Origin: Galbibacter orientalis DSM 19592
GTDB taxonomy: Bacteria > Bacteroidota > Bacteroidia > Flavobacteriales > Flavobacteriaceae
NCBI RefSeq assembly: GCF_000260115.1
Contig: NZ_JH651379.1
Location: 3,374,240 to 3,438,239, forward strand
Length of the DNA stretch: 64,000 bases
Reading direction: 5' to 3'
In this document: one piece after another, positions 48,304-57,474 of the stretch
How positions within the stretch are numbered: position 1 is the stretch's first letter
How the letters are laid out: every line of letters starts with the position of its first letter
Made by a program: the position numbers and the translations under genes
The notes under the pieces: model-generated
Seen by the model: only the letters and a program-made list of their open reading frames with translations
The model's database searches: none
Told to the model about the DNA's origin: nothing

Positions 48304-50238
48304 ATGAAGTACATCAATAATATATTTTTAGTGTGTTTAACTTTGGCTAGTGTCTATTCTTTTGCTCAGACTAAAGACAGAACTTCTGATAAAAACTTTG
48401 ATCGCTATTGGTATAAAAAAGCAGCACAACAATACGAAAGTGCAGTTAAAAAAGGCGATACTTCTAAGGAAACATTAATGCGTTTAGGAGATTCGTATTT
48501 TTTTAATTCTGATATGGAAAATGCCGCCAAATGGTATGGCGAACTTTTTTCAAAATATGAAAACGACCTTGAGCCTATCTATGCATTTCGGTACATCCAA
48601 TCCTTAGAAGGTACTGGAAATTATGTTCTAGCTAAAGGGATTATGAAAATTTATACTGAAAAATTAAACGATACTACTTTTAATGTAGACCAGTTAAAAG
48701 ACAACGATAAGTTAATAGATGCGCTTCGGAATCTACAACCCTCGTTTTATGTTACTCACTTATCTTCTAACTCCAAATTTTCAGATTTTGGAGCTGCTTA
48801 TTACGGAAATCATGTAGTTTTTGCTTCCACACGAGATTCTAGTGTTTTTACAACTCGGAAATATCGATGGAATAATCAGCCTTATTTAAATTTATTTATT
48901 GCAGATACTACTTCTGGAGGTACCGATTTAACCAATGTAAAATCATTTTCAAAATCTATTAACAGTAAATATCATGAGGCAAGTGCTGTTTTTACCAAAG
49001 GATTTGATACCATTTATTTCACTAGAAATAATTATTTAAAAGATGGATTAAAAAGAGATGCTCAAGGGAGTAATAATTTGAAAATATATAGAGCAGTAGC
49101 TCATAACAACAATTGGAAAAATCTTGAAGAACTTCCTTTTTGTAGTGATGATTATTCTGTTGGTCACCCCAGCTTAAGCCCCGATGGGAAAAAGCTATAT
49201 TTTACTTCCGATATGCCAGGAACTTTAGGGGGGTCGGATATTTATCTAGTAGATATTTATGCTGATGGTACCTTTTCCAGTCCAAAAAACTTAGGCGATA
49301 AGATTAATACAGCCGGAAGAGAAATGTTTCCTTATGTAACTAAAAATAAAATTTACTTTGCTTCAGATGGACATTTAGGGTATGGAGGGCTTGATGTTTT
49401 TGAAACCACTATTTCTGATGGTACATTTTCAAAACCTTCTAACTTAGGAAGACCCTTAAATAGTAAGGCAGACGACTTTGCTTTTATTATAAATGAAACA
49501 ACACAACAAGGGTATGTGTCGTCAAATAGAGCAGGAGGAGCGGGAGATGATGATATTTATTCGTTTCAAAGAGACAAAAAATGTGTACAATCTATTCAAG
49601 GAACGGTAACAAATATTGTCAATGGTACTCCTGAAGCTAATGCAACTGTTAAATTATATATGGGAGACAAGGTACTAGATAGTGTTAGCTCTGCGGAAGA
49701 CGGGAGTTATGCTTTCCAAACTCCTATCTCTTGTGAAACTTCCTATAGAGTAGAAGCATCAAAAGAAGGTTATGAAGGACAAGAAAACGTATTTGTGAGT
49801 CCTAATGAAAATGAATTTGTACATGAAATTCCTCTTCAAATTAAACATAATTTAATTGTTCAAGAGGATGGCATGTTAAAAATTAAAATCGGACTTATTT
49901 ATTTTGATTTCGATAAATGGGATATTACAAGTAAAGCTACTGTAGAGCTTGACAAAGTAGTAACTATTATGAAAGAATATCCAGCCATGATAATCAAAAT
50001 TGAATCGCATACCGATTCTAGGGGTCGCGATGAATATAATATGGAATTATCCGACAAACGTGCAAAAGCGACTAGAGATTATATTGTTTCTCAGGGAATT
50101 GAATCTCAACGCATTGAAAGTGCTATTGGTTATGGAGAATCTAGATTGCTTAACGAATGTAGCAATGGTGTTAAATGTACTGAGGAACAACATGATATAA
50201 ACCGACGCTCAGAGTTTATTATTTTAAAGATGAAGTAA
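48304..50238 (+). CDS. OmpA-family protein with TPR and PD40 repeats
   Basis: 644 residues. A signal peptide ends at YSFAQ. Tetratricopeptide-like helices occupy about 30-130 (KKAAQQYESAVKKGDTSKE); a PD40 beta-propeller follows (HPSLSPDGKKLYFTSDMPG, GGSDIYLVDIY, GGLDVFETTIS), then a carboxypeptidase-regulatory-like domain (about 430-510). The C-terminal OmpA domain (about 530-640) has IYFDFDKWDITSKATVELDK and HTDSRGRDEYNMELSDKRA, which binds peptidoglycan. Only 2 bp separate it from the SprF-like gene. Together these anchor or assemble the adhesin system. Confidence 0.94.
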   Translation: MKYINNIFLVCLTLASVYSFAQTKDRTSDKNFDRYWYKKAAQQYESAVKKGDTSKETLMRLGDSYFFNSDMENAAKWYGELFSKYENDLEPIYAFRYIQSLEGTGNYVLAKGIMKIYTEKLNDTTFNVDQLKDNDKLIDALRNLQPSFYVTHLSSNSKFSDFGAAYYGNHVVFASTRDSSVFTTRKYRWNNQPYLNLFIADTTSGGTDLTNVKSFSKSINSKYHEASAVFTKGFDTIYFTRNNYLKDGLKRDAQGSNNLKIYRAVAHNNNWKNLEELPFCSDDYSVGHPSLSPDGKKLYFTSDMPGTLGGSDIYLVDIYADGTFSSPKNLGDKINTAGREMFPYVTKNKIYFASDGHLGYGGLDVFETTISDGTFSKPSNLGRPLNSKADDFAFIINETTQQGYVSSNRAGGAGDDDIYSFQRDKKCVQSIQGTVTNIVNGTPEANATVKLYMGDKVLDSVSSAEDGSYAFQTPISCETSYRVEASKEGYEGQENVFVSPNENEFVHEIPLQIKHNLIVQEDGMLKIKIGLIYFDFDKWDITSKATVELDKVVTIMKEYPAMIIKIESHTDSRGRDEYNMELSDKRAKATRDYIVSQGIESQRIESAIGYGESRLLNECSNGVKCTEEQHDINRRSEFIILKMK

Positions 50239-50277
50239 AAATTTTGGAGGTGTTAAATAAGGACCTCCTTTGTAATG

Positions 50278-50805
50278 AGGCTTTATGCTTTAAGCAGTTT
50301 TTTTCTTTGTAACTTTTAACTTAAAGTGGCAAAGGTTCAAAGGTTCAAAGGTTCAAAGGGGCAAAGATGTAAATGTGTCAATTTGAAGATTTGGAAATGT
50401 GGATGTAAAAAAGTTGGGAGACCGAAGTCAGGATGCTTTATGCTTTAAGCTATATCAGGGAAGTACATTATGCAGTGTTCAATGTTCAATAAGCAGTTTT
50501 TTCTTTGTAACATCGTAACTACATAACAGCGTAACTTTTGACTCAAAGATGCAAAGGTTCAAAGTTTTAAATTTGTGAATGTTCTAATTTGAAGATTTGG
50601 AAATGTGAAAAAAGTCGGAAGTCGGAAGACAGAATGCTGTTATAAACTTCAGTCTTCGGACTTCTCTATATTCTCATCTCTTTATTCTTGTTTCTCCTTT
50701 TTCTCCCGACTTCCGACTTCTTTAATTTTTCAATCCTTCAATCTTTAAATTTTTCAATACAAAGAAAAGTGTTCACTAGGTAGCTTTTTGTTATAAACTT
50801 CAGTC
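50278..50805. repeat. Dispersed intergenic repeat family C, copies
   Basis: Same words as 30300-30745: GGCTTTATGCTTTAAGC (twice), an (AAAGGTTC) short tandem at about 50331-50358, CTCAAAGATGCAAAGGTTCA, AAGTCGGAAGTCGGAAGAC and CAATTTTTCAATCCTTCAAT. Non-coding; it fills most of the 750-bp gap after the OmpA-like gene. Confidence 0.7.
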
Positions 50806-50872
50806 TTCAGTCTCTATCCTTATTTCATCTTAATACTTTGTACTACATACTATATACTACCTACAGAAATAA

Positions 50873-50992
50873 ACTGCCTCCAGGCAAGCCTACGAGGTAT
50901 TCAAAGGAAAAATAATTAAATCAATTTTGACGTAGAGCTCTTCGGTAAACTCAGGACAGGCTCTGGGGAATAAAACCCTCATGTGGGATTAA
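50873..50992 (+). repeat. Dispersed intergenic repeat family A, good copy
   Basis: CTGCCTCCAGGCAAGCCTAC, GGTATTCAAAGG, TTTTGACGTAGAGC, CTCAGGACAGGCTCTGGGGA and AACCCTCATGTGGGATT. Its hairpin end overlaps the stop codon of the minus-strand SDR gene, as the 34.5-kb copy does with the M28 gene. Confidence 0.75.
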
Positions 50993-51738
50993 ACAGCAGT
51001 GTAACCACCGTCAATTAAGTAATATCCTCCCGTCATAAAAGAAGCTTTTTCAGAACTTAAAAACAAAACCAATTCAGCTACTTCTTCTGGTCTTCCAAGT
51101 CTATTCATTGGGTGCTTAGTAATTAATTGTTTTTTCATATCTCCATCTAAAGCATTTAGTAGTGGAGTTTCAATATAGGCAGGACCTACTGCATTACAAC
51201 GAATGTTTTTCTGTCCATATTCAGCACCTATATTTTTTGTTAATCCAACAACCGCATGTTTAGTAGCAGTATAAGCAGAAGACATAGGAGCGGCAACTGT
51301 TCCATGAATAGAAGCCATATTAACAATTACGCCACCACCATTTTTTTCCATTTCTTCAAGCTGATATTTACATCCAAAAAACACGCCATTTAAGTTAATA
51401 TCTACTACTTTCTTCCAACTATCTATAGAATATGCTCCAGTTATATTCTGTTCTCCACCGATTCCTGCATTATTACATGCTATATCCAATTTTCCATACT
51501 TTTCAACGGTTTGCTTAATTAGATTTTTAGCCTGTTTCTCATCGGCTGCATCTGCTTCAATAAAAATAGCTTCACCGCCTTCAGATTTTATTAGAGTAAC
51601 CACAGCTTTACCATTTTCTACATTAATATCGTTTACAACAACTTTTGCTCCTTCTTGAGCATATAATTTTGCTATAGCCTCACCAATTCCAGATCCCGCT
51701 CCGGTTACTAATGCTACTTTATCTTTTAAAAGTTTCAT
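50989..51738 (-). CDS. Short-chain dehydrogenase/reductase
   Basis: 249 residues, classical SDR. The cofactor motif VTGAGSGIGEA is at 11-21, NNAGIGG at about 89-95, the catalytic Ser143 in NMASIHG, and Tyr156-x3-Lys160 in SSAYTATKHAVVG. Asp37 in VVNDINVENG suggests NAD preference. An oxidoreductase of unknown substrate; the overall pattern is like glucose dehydrogenase/FabG-type family members. Single gene, ending inside a family A repeat. Confidence 0.9.
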   Translation of the reverse strand: MKLLKDKVALVTGAGSGIGEAIAKLYAQEGAKVVVNDINVENGKAVVTLIKSEGGEAIFIEADAADEKQAKNLIKQTVEKYGKLDIACNNAGIGGEQNITGAYSIDSWKKVVDINLNGVFFGCKYQLEEMEKNGGGVIVNMASIHGTVAAPMSSAYTATKHAVVGLTKNIGAEYGQKNIRCNAVGPAYIETPLLNALDGDMKKQLITKHPMNRLGRPEEVAELVLFLSSEKASFMTGGYYLIDGGYTAV

Positions 51739-51879
51739 ATGTATTAATTCAAGATTTATGTATTCTAATTAACTAGAATGTTATTTTTTTATTTCCCTTA
51801 AAATTAATCCCTTTTAAAGCTAAATACAAGTTACCACTGTTAAGGATATTCTAAATCTTTTTATGCTAGCGATTAGTAA

Positions 51880-52644
51880 TTAAAACGGATTTTTTAAGAT
51901 AATATCAAATGCAAGGTAGTGTGCATCGGTAATTGTTTTTTTTCCGACAAGTTGATTCATATAACCAAAATTCAATCTAATTTTCTCACTAGGAAAAATT
52001 AAAGAATAGTATAAACAAAAACGGCTTTCTTGATATTCAAATTTGCTCCAGTTTATTGTTTTGGTTGTGGAAAATAAAAATTCTGATGAAATTATAATCC
52101 TACGTGTTTTTAAAGCATTTAAGTTAAACGAACCTTTTGCTCGAATACGAGAACGAAACTGAGTGTTCTTTGTGGCTGATTTAAAATCGGGATTATAGAA
52201 AAACCGTATTTCTGGACGATAACTAAAGGAATAATCTAATATTTTATAAGAGTTTAAATAGTAAAAACGGCCATATAACCTTAATTCTTGTCGTGCCTTT
52301 GGTGTGTCTAATTCATAGGGATGAGTAGTTTTAAATTTGTTTTGCCATCTATAACTTATCGCAAGAGCATATTTCCAATTTTTTTTAAACCTGTGAGATA
52401 TTTCTTCATTTAAAACATATATAGATTGTTTGTTGAAGAAATTATAATTATCAGGATTACTAATTCTACCAGAGCCAAAATAAGTAGCAGAGGTAATAGT
52501 TTCTTTTTTATTTAAACTTTGTTTAATCCCAGTTGCAAACCAAGAAGCAGTATTTACTTTGCCCAATCCTGGTGGAGAGAATTGGGCAAAGCAATTAGAA
52601 CTGCTAATGAATCCTAAAAGGAAAATTATAAGAGTTCTTAGCAT
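51880..52644 (-). CDS. DUF2490-like outer membrane beta-barrel protein
   Basis: 254 residues. The signal peptide MLRTLIIFLLGFISSSNCFA is followed by alternating aromatic/polar strands (NWKYALAISYRWQNKF, RQELRLYGRFYYLNSYKIL, FRSRIRAKGSFNLN) and ends in Phe, as outer membrane barrels do. Resembles DUF2490, function unknown. It starts 13 bp after the PepSY-like gene and lies downstream of a two-component system, so all may belong to one envelope-stress unit (inference). Confidence 0.65.
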   Translation of the reverse strand: MLRTLIIFLLGFISSSNCFAQFSPPGLGKVNTASWFATGIKQSLNKKETITSATYFGSGRISNPDNYNFFNKQSIYVLNEEISHRFKKNWKYALAISYRWQNKFKTTHPYELDTPKARQELRLYGRFYYLNSYKILDYSFSYRPEIRFFYNPDFKSATKNTQFRSRIRAKGSFNLNALKTRRIIISSEFLFSTTKTINWSKFEYQESRFCLYYSLIFPSEKIRLNFGYMNQLVGKKTITDAHYLAFDIILKNPF

Positions 52645-52657
52645 AATTTCGGGAATT

Positions 52658-53104
52658 TTAGTCAGCTATTTTACTTATTACATCGCCATTGTTATCTATT
52701 ACTATATCCCAATCTTGTTTTGTAAAGGCATTAAGTTCCATTTTATAAACTATTTGTCCGTTATCAGTAATACGTTTCAAATCGTCTATTGAATAGCCAT
52801 TAAATTTCCTTTTGATGGTGTTGTTTACTACTTTAGGTAATTCACTAACAGAAATATCTTCTTTGTGTTTTACTATTTTCCCTTCAGAGTTATACCATAT
52901 TTCATGATCTTGATTCCAGTTAATTTCAAATTCAACATTGTATAAATAACCAGCCATTTCCCATTCTACGTCTGTAGCTTTAGGGAATTGTTTATTGAAT
53001 TCGTTATTAATAATTGATGGAACCTGACTTTGAGGAATGTCTTGTGCATTTGTAATAGAACTCATAACTATTGCTGCACCGAAAATTAAAATTTGTTTTT
53101 TCAT
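52658..53104 (-). CDS. Secreted PepSY-like protein
   Basis: 148 residues. Signal peptide MKKQILIFGAAIVMSSITNA. Two copies of a small alpha-beta unit follow: VPSIINNEFNKQFPKATDVE with VEWEMAGYLYNVEFEINW, and LPKVVNNTIKRKFNGYSIDD with the matching strands. That is the PepSY-like (DUF2874) pattern of Bacteroidota periplasmic proteins. Thought to be regulatory or inhibitory, function unproven. Between the histidine kinase and the DUF2490-like gene. Confidence 0.75.
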   Translation of the reverse strand: MKKQILIFGAAIVMSSITNAQDIPQSQVPSIINNEFNKQFPKATDVEWEMAGYLYNVEFEINWNQDHEIWYNSEGKIVKHKEDISVSELPKVVNNTIKRKFNGYSIDDLKRITDNGQIVYKMELNAFTKQDWDIVIDNNGDVISKIAD

Positions 53105-53341
53105 TTTGTATATTTTTTAATTATACAACAAATGAAATACCCAAATTTGGAAAGACTTGGGAAAAGAATTTATTTAATCTTATCTTTTATAAAAGAGTTG
53201 ATTCTTCAAAACCTATTCTATAAGTCAAAGGAATTTTGGGAGGAAATATGTTTAATTGGCATCTTTTAAGCACCTAATGAATTTGCTCATAGGGATAAAA
53301 GTAAACTACGTATTGAGAGGGATGTAAATATTTAAATTAGA

Positions 53342-54625
53342 TTATTCCGTAAAAGAAATTTGAAATAAATGCATAGAGTTGTTGTAGGAATAAGAAATTT
53401 TAAAGCTGTACAAATCAGAAATAGCTTTAATAATAGCTAATCCGAGCCCTGTACCCATAGATTTGTTTCCAGGTTTATAAAAACGAATAAAAATGAGTTT
53501 CTCATCAAGTTTTAGATTGCTACTTGTATTACTAATTTTGATGTTTTTTTCTGTAATTTCTACAACAACACTTCCATTAGTATTATTATGAAATACTGCA
53601 TTTCTCAATAAATTTGAAATAATTACATTGGCAAGAGAAGCATCCATTTTTACTGACAATTGTGCTTCTTCCTTTAAATGAATTTTTACATCTTTGAAGG
53701 ATGAAATGTCCTCCAAATCGTTAATATTTTTTTGAACAACTTCGTTTATAGATACCGTATGGTTATCTAGAAATTGCTTGTTTTCTATTTTGGTTAATAG
53801 CAATAAGGATTTGTTTATACGAACTAATCGCTCTATTATACTCATTACTTCTGCAATATCTTCTGCTTGATTGTTTTGTAGATTTCCTTTTTCAATTAAC
53901 AACTCCAATTTATTAGTAGCAATAGCTAGAGGTGTTTGCAGTTCGTGCGAAGCATTTCCTATAAATTGTTTTTGTTGTTCGTAGGTTTCTGTAGTATGCT
54001 TTAATAAGGCATTAACTGCATTCTGTAAATCTGTAAATTCTTTTGTTTTGGTCTTTACTTTAGGGAGACTTTGAGTGATTCCCAATCGGTACTTTTTTAA
54101 TTGAGATAAAAAATCATAAAAAGGTTTCCAAAGTTTTTTTAATACAAAATTGTTGATAAAAACTATTCCAACTATTAAACTAATATACAGCCAAATGGTA
54201 TCGTTAAGAAGCTCTTTTATTAAATCATCTTCTTCTACCATTGAGTTAGCAACTTTGAGTTCGTAAAATTTACCATTTAACTCAAAAGCAGTAATGAGCA
54301 TTCTCACGGGTTCTGCCTCTGGTTTATCATCATCCGCATCTTGCATATAAAGCACAGTGTCTAGGTATCTGTCTTTTACAGACAGCGCTTTTTCTTTCTC
54401 AATTCTTTGAATAGTAAAAAAGCTTTCGTCAAAATAATTTTTGCTTAAAAGCGTAGTGTCTTGTTGAGAATTTTGAATGATTATACGTTTGTAGTTTTCA
54501 AGTCCTTCGTCAATACTACTTTTTATTTCGTTGAGCATATTGAAATAAAAAATTCCCGCCCAAATTGTAACAATAGCTAAAATAGAAAATGACACATATT
54601 TTATGGATTGGTTTAGTAATTTCAT
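53342..54625 (-). CDS. Sensor histidine kinase
   Basis: 427 residues. Two transmembrane helices (about 9-29 and 145-163) flank a periplasmic sensor of about 115 residues with an acidic stretch (QDADDDKPEAEP). The dimerisation/phosphoacceptor helix has His227 in FIGNASHELQTPLAIATNKL, with an N box at LLRNAVFHNN and a G box at GTGLGLAIIKA. The C-terminus is short. Its start overlaps the response regulator stop (ATGA), so they are co-translated. The signal is unknown; PepSY-like and DUF2490 neighbours point to an envelope signal. Confidence 0.95.
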   Translation of the reverse strand: MKLLNQSIKYVSFSILAIVTIWAGIFYFNMLNEIKSSIDEGLENYKRIIIQNSQQDTTLLSKNYFDESFFTIQRIEKEKALSVKDRYLDTVLYMQDADDDKPEAEPVRMLITAFELNGKFYELKVANSMVEEDDLIKELLNDTIWLYISLIVGIVFINNFVLKKLWKPFYDFLSQLKKYRLGITQSLPKVKTKTKEFTDLQNAVNALLKHTTETYEQQKQFIGNASHELQTPLAIATNKLELLIEKGNLQNNQAEDIAEVMSIIERLVRINKSLLLLTKIENKQFLDNHTVSINEVVQKNINDLEDISSFKDVKIHLKEEAQLSVKMDASLANVIISNLLRNAVFHNNTNGSVVVEITEKNIKISNTSSNLKLDEKLIFIRFYKPGNKSMGTGLGLAIIKAISDLYSFKISYSYNNSMHLFQISFTE

Positions 54626-55299
54626 ATTTCAATCAATTTATATCCAATTCCATAAATAGATTCAATTTCTATTTCAGCATTACATGAGTGTAGTTTTTTC
54701 CTCAAATTTTTTATTTGGTAATACACAAAATCAAAATTATCAGCATTATCTGCATTATCCCCCCAAACATGTTCTGCTAAAGCAGCCTTGGTAACCAATC
54801 TATTTTTGTTGAGTAAGAAATAATTTATAATATCAAATTCTTTTCTGTTTAAAACAATATCCTTACTATTAACAGTAAAGGTTCGCTCTTTTATATCTAT
54901 AATTATATTGGCAATTTCAAGTGTATTTTTACCCCCTAATTTTTGTCTTCGTAAAACAGCATTCACTCTGGCATTAAGTTCGGCTAAATGAAAAGGTTTT
55001 GTAAGATAATCGTCAGCTCCAAGCGCTAGCCCTTTGAGTTTGTCGTCTAACGAATCTTTGGCGGAGATAATTATTATATTTTCATTTTCACCCTTTTTTT
55101 TAAGTTCAGATAAAAGGGTTAATCCGTTCCCATTTGGTAACATAATATCTAAAAGAATACAGTCGTATTCATAAATAAAGATTTTGTCAATAGCACTGTA
55201 ATAATCAGAAGCGGTTTCAACAAGAAATTTTTCCTTTTCAAGCGACTCTTTTATGTTATTGAGTAACTGCGGCTCATCTTCGATTACTAAAATTTTCAT
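54622..55299 (-). CDS. OmpR-family response regulator
   Basis: 225 residues. Receiver domain with acidic pocket Glu7/Asp8, phosphoacceptor Asp51 in ILLDIMLPNGNGL, Ser79 in IIISAKDSLDD and Lys101 in DYLTKPFHL. The C-terminal winged helix (about 128-223) has NRKEFDIINYFLLNKNRLV and ends KKLHSCNAEIEIESIYGIGY, typical of OmpR/PhoB DNA binding. First gene of the pair; a -7 box TAAATTTG lies 4 bp before its ATG. Confidence 0.95.
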   Translation of the reverse strand: MKILVIEDEPQLLNNIKESLEKEKFLVETASDYYSAIDKIFIYEYDCILLDIMLPNGNGLTLLSELKKKGENENIIIISAKDSLDDKLKGLALGADDYLTKPFHLAELNARVNAVLRRQKLGGKNTLEIANIIIDIKERTFTVNSKDIVLNRKEFDIINYFLLNKNRLVTKAALAEHVWGDNADNADNFDFVYYQIKNLRKKLHSCNAEIEIESIYGIGYKLIEI

Positions 55300-55303
55300 G
55301 TCG

Positions 55304-55311
55304 CAAATTTA
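55304..55311 (-). promoter_or_regulatory. Candidate -7 box directly before the response regulator start
   Basis: TAAATTTG on the minus strand matches TAnnTTTG exactly and is followed by GCGACATG, so transcription would begin at or next to the start codon and the mRNA could be leaderless. No convincing -33 TTG at the usual distance. Confidence 0.35.
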
Positions 55312-55399
55312 CTCCTTGATATTGGAAAGAAATGGGAATTATTTCCTTTTTTATAAGAATAGTCTAAAATAAAGCCCTTTTTATCTTTAGGAAGTTTAA

Positions 55400-55490
55400 G
55401 TTATAGTCTCAGGTATACGGATAATGGAGAGGTTTTCTTAGTACTGTGTAGTAATTCATTTGTGAATTAGTGGCAAATATAAACTAGCAA
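55400..55490. repeat. Dispersed intergenic repeat family B, partial copy
   Basis: TACGGATAATGG, TTAGTACTGTGTAGTAATTC and GTGAATTAGTGGCAAAT resemble the end of the family B unit. Confidence 0.4.
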
Positions 55491-55500
55491 TTTAGTATAC

Positions 55501-55878
55501 TTATACTTCTATTACATAAGATGTTAATGATTGTATTTGTGCACCTTTTGCACTTTTAAAGAGGTAAAAATCTGAAAAAGCATATTTTTTGCCGCTTTCT
55601 AATGTAATTATACCATTGGCAGCTGCTTGTTTTCCGTGAGATAGAATTTGTTCGAGTTTTAATTCTGTTGTTTGAATACTTTTCATTTTATTAAGCGCTT
55701 TCACAAAATTTTCTTTTCCCTCTATTTTCTTGGAGCTGATTATATCCCAAACAATATTATCCGCGATACTTTCAATAATAAATGCAACATCTCCTTTAGC
55801 AAAAGCAATATTGAATTCTTTTATAAACTGCATTTTAGGAGAATTGCCACAGTTTGGAGTTGAAATAATTTTTGTCAT
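55501..55878 (-). CDS. NTF2-like (SnoaL-type) small protein
   Basis: 125 residues, no signal peptide. FIKEFNIAFAKGDVAFIIES, DNIVWDIISSKKIEGKENFV and SFDF-like YAFSDFYLFKSAKGAQI follow the cone-shaped NTF2/SnoaL fold. Such proteins bind small hydrophobic ligands or act as isomerases; nothing here identifies the ligand. Next to a VOC-fold gene 30 bp upstream and likely co-transcribed with it. Confidence 0.72.
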   Translation of the reverse strand: MTKIISTPNCGNSPKMQFIKEFNIAFAKGDVAFIIESIADNIVWDIISSKKIEGKENFVKALNKMKSIQTTELKLEQILSHGKQAAANGIITLESGKKYAFSDFYLFKSAKGAQIQSLTSYVIEV

Positions 55879-55908
55879 TTAGCAAAGATTTAAAAATCAG
55901 TGTTCCGT

Positions 55909-56286
55909 TTATAGTTCTGTTTCTCTTTGTTGTAAATTAAAAACTGTTCCAGCAGGATCCTGAATCCAATGCATATTCTCTGGAAGTTCTTCAAGTTCGT
56001 CACAAGTTTCTACGCCTTTTAACTTTAAATATTTTGTGGCTTCTTCTACATTTGGCACCTTAAGCTGAAGCCAAGTTTCAGAATGCGTATAGTTGTCTAC
56101 ACAGTCTAACCATATCACGTTATTTCCAAAATCTACTTTGTGTGTTTTAGAAACAGTAGGGTTATCAATTGGTTTTTCTTCAACTTTTAATTTTAAAATA
56201 TCTTTATAAAAAGCAACTGTCTTTTTATATTTACTTTTAGGAATTTTTATGGCAATGTTTATTCCTGCTTCAAATTTCGAATCCAT
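55909..56286 (-). CDS. VOC-family (glyoxalase/bleomycin-resistance fold) protein
   Basis: 125 residues. Two beta-alpha-beta-beta-beta modules: INIAIKIPKSKYKKTVAFYK (conserved FYKDIL) and LQLKVPNVEEATKYLKLKGV, ending WIQDPAGTVFNLQQRE, typical of VOC. Usual metal ligands are not obvious: the first-strand His is replaced by Ala/Ile, so it may be non-enzymatic. Forms a pair with the NTF2-like gene. Confidence 0.82.
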   Translation of the reverse strand: MDSKFEAGINIAIKIPKSKYKKTVAFYKDILKLKVEEKPIDNPTVSKTHKVDFGNNVIWLDCVDNYTHSETWLQLKVPNVEEATKYLKLKGVETCDELEELPENMHWIQDPAGTVFNLQQRETEL

Positions 56287-56924
56287 ATTTTATTTTACTT
56301 CTTAAAATTAAGGTTTTCACTTACAAATATTTAATTTTTACCAAGCCTATCGAGTTTATCAAAGGTTTGTTGGGTTTAAATGAGGTTAATTTATTTTATT
56401 TGAATCCCTCACAAGGGAGTTATTTATTATATAGAAATAGTCTATGTAATTGGTTATTAACGATTCATAAAACTAATTTAGCAAATAAAATAGAGAAATC
56501 AGTCAAGATATTCAGATTCAAATAGATTCTCCATTTCACTCAAAAGGTATTCTGTTTTGGTGTTTTACTCATGTTTTTGGTTAAAAAGAAGCAGTTTTAA
56601 GGCTTTAGAATACTATTTTTAAAGGCTTACTTTCAAATTTTAGTCACTTAAATTAAAACTTTAATGAAAAGTTGTAAAATGTGGATTGTTAGAGCTAAAA
56701 AGATCTATTTTTAACCTTATCGCATCTATTTTTAATCTAAAAACATCAAGAGTTTAGCTAAACACTTGGGTTATATGTTTAAACGTTTAAAAGAAGATAT
56801 TAAACGTTTAGTTATAGTCTCTAAATTTTTAGCTTTTAGACGTATAAGATTCTCATTTTATCTATAAAATTCAACTCAATTTTTAAGAGCAAAAGGGTTT
56901 CGCTATTTTTATTTAGTATCTTAG
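56287..56924. other. Intergenic region before the 4-TM membrane protein gene
   Basis: About 640 bp without a gene. Its left part (about 56336-56415) has a weak echo of repeat family A (ACCAAGCCTATCGAG, AATCCCTCACAAGGGAG). The right part holds the paired AAACGTTT palindromes. The middle is AT-rich; nothing else is recognised. Confidence 0.45.
56778..56810. promoter_or_regulatory. Two AAACGTTT palindromes spaced 21 bp
   Basis: TTTAAACGTTTAAA (56778-56791) and TAAACGTTTA (56801-56810) are both perfect palindromes with a shared core; their centres are 21 bp apart, two helical turns. This is the geometry of tandem operators for a dimeric regulator; the central CG with A/T arms is like LacI-family sites (inference). 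They lie about 140 bp before the start of the membrane protein gene at 56949. Confidence 0.5.
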
Positions 56925-56948
56925 TTGTATAACTTAACAAATCAACCA

Positions 56949-57443
56949 ATGAACCCTAACAAAAATTATGTATTAGTTTTGATTGGAATGCTATTTGGAG
57001 CATTTTACCCTTATGGAATTTATACTTTATTTTTTAAACTTTTAGAAAGAATTTTATTCATATTTCCTATTAATGTGTTTACAGCTAGTGCTATAGCGGC
57101 CTATATGGCTGTTGTTTTTGCTCTTTTGTCCTTTGTGGGAATGTCAAAATACATGTCAACATTTAGTTTTAAAAGCGAAGCAGATGTAAAATCAGTTTTT
57201 AGAATGGGGGTATTAATAAATATCTCTATTTTTTTTATTTGGATTTTACTCCCAATTATAGACCTTAATCTTGGTCAGAAAAACCTTGATAATATTAACA
57301 ATTCATACCAAATATTAAATTCGGATTTTTTAATTTCTACTTTGTTGATTAAGTCGGGGAGTTCACTGCTGTGCTTTGGTGGTGTTGCTTATGTAGTCTA
57401 TAAGAATGTGTATTTTAATTTGTCTATAGATTTTGACAAGTAA
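56949..57443 (+). CDS. Conserved membrane protein (4 predicted TM helices), unknown
   Basis: 164 residues from the ATG at 56949 (MNPNKNYVLVLIGMLFGAFY); an upstream in-frame TTG is less likely. Four hydrophobic segments at about residues 6-32, 43-65, 83-103 and 126-150. Not recognised. It overlaps the next gene region by a few bases and may be co-transcribed with the following lipoprotein and NYN genes. Possible control by the AAACGTTT palindromes upstream. Confidence 0.6.
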   Translation: MNPNKNYVLVLIGMLFGAFYPYGIYTLFFKLLERILFIFPINVFTASAIAAYMAVVFALLSFVGMSKYMSTFSFKSEADVKSVFRMGVLINISIFFIWILLPIIDLNLGQKNLDNINNSYQILNSDFLISTLLIKSGSSLLCFGGVAYVVYKNVYFNLSIDFDK

Positions 57444-57474
57444 TTATAAAGTGAGTCTTTTTTATCCCATAAAT

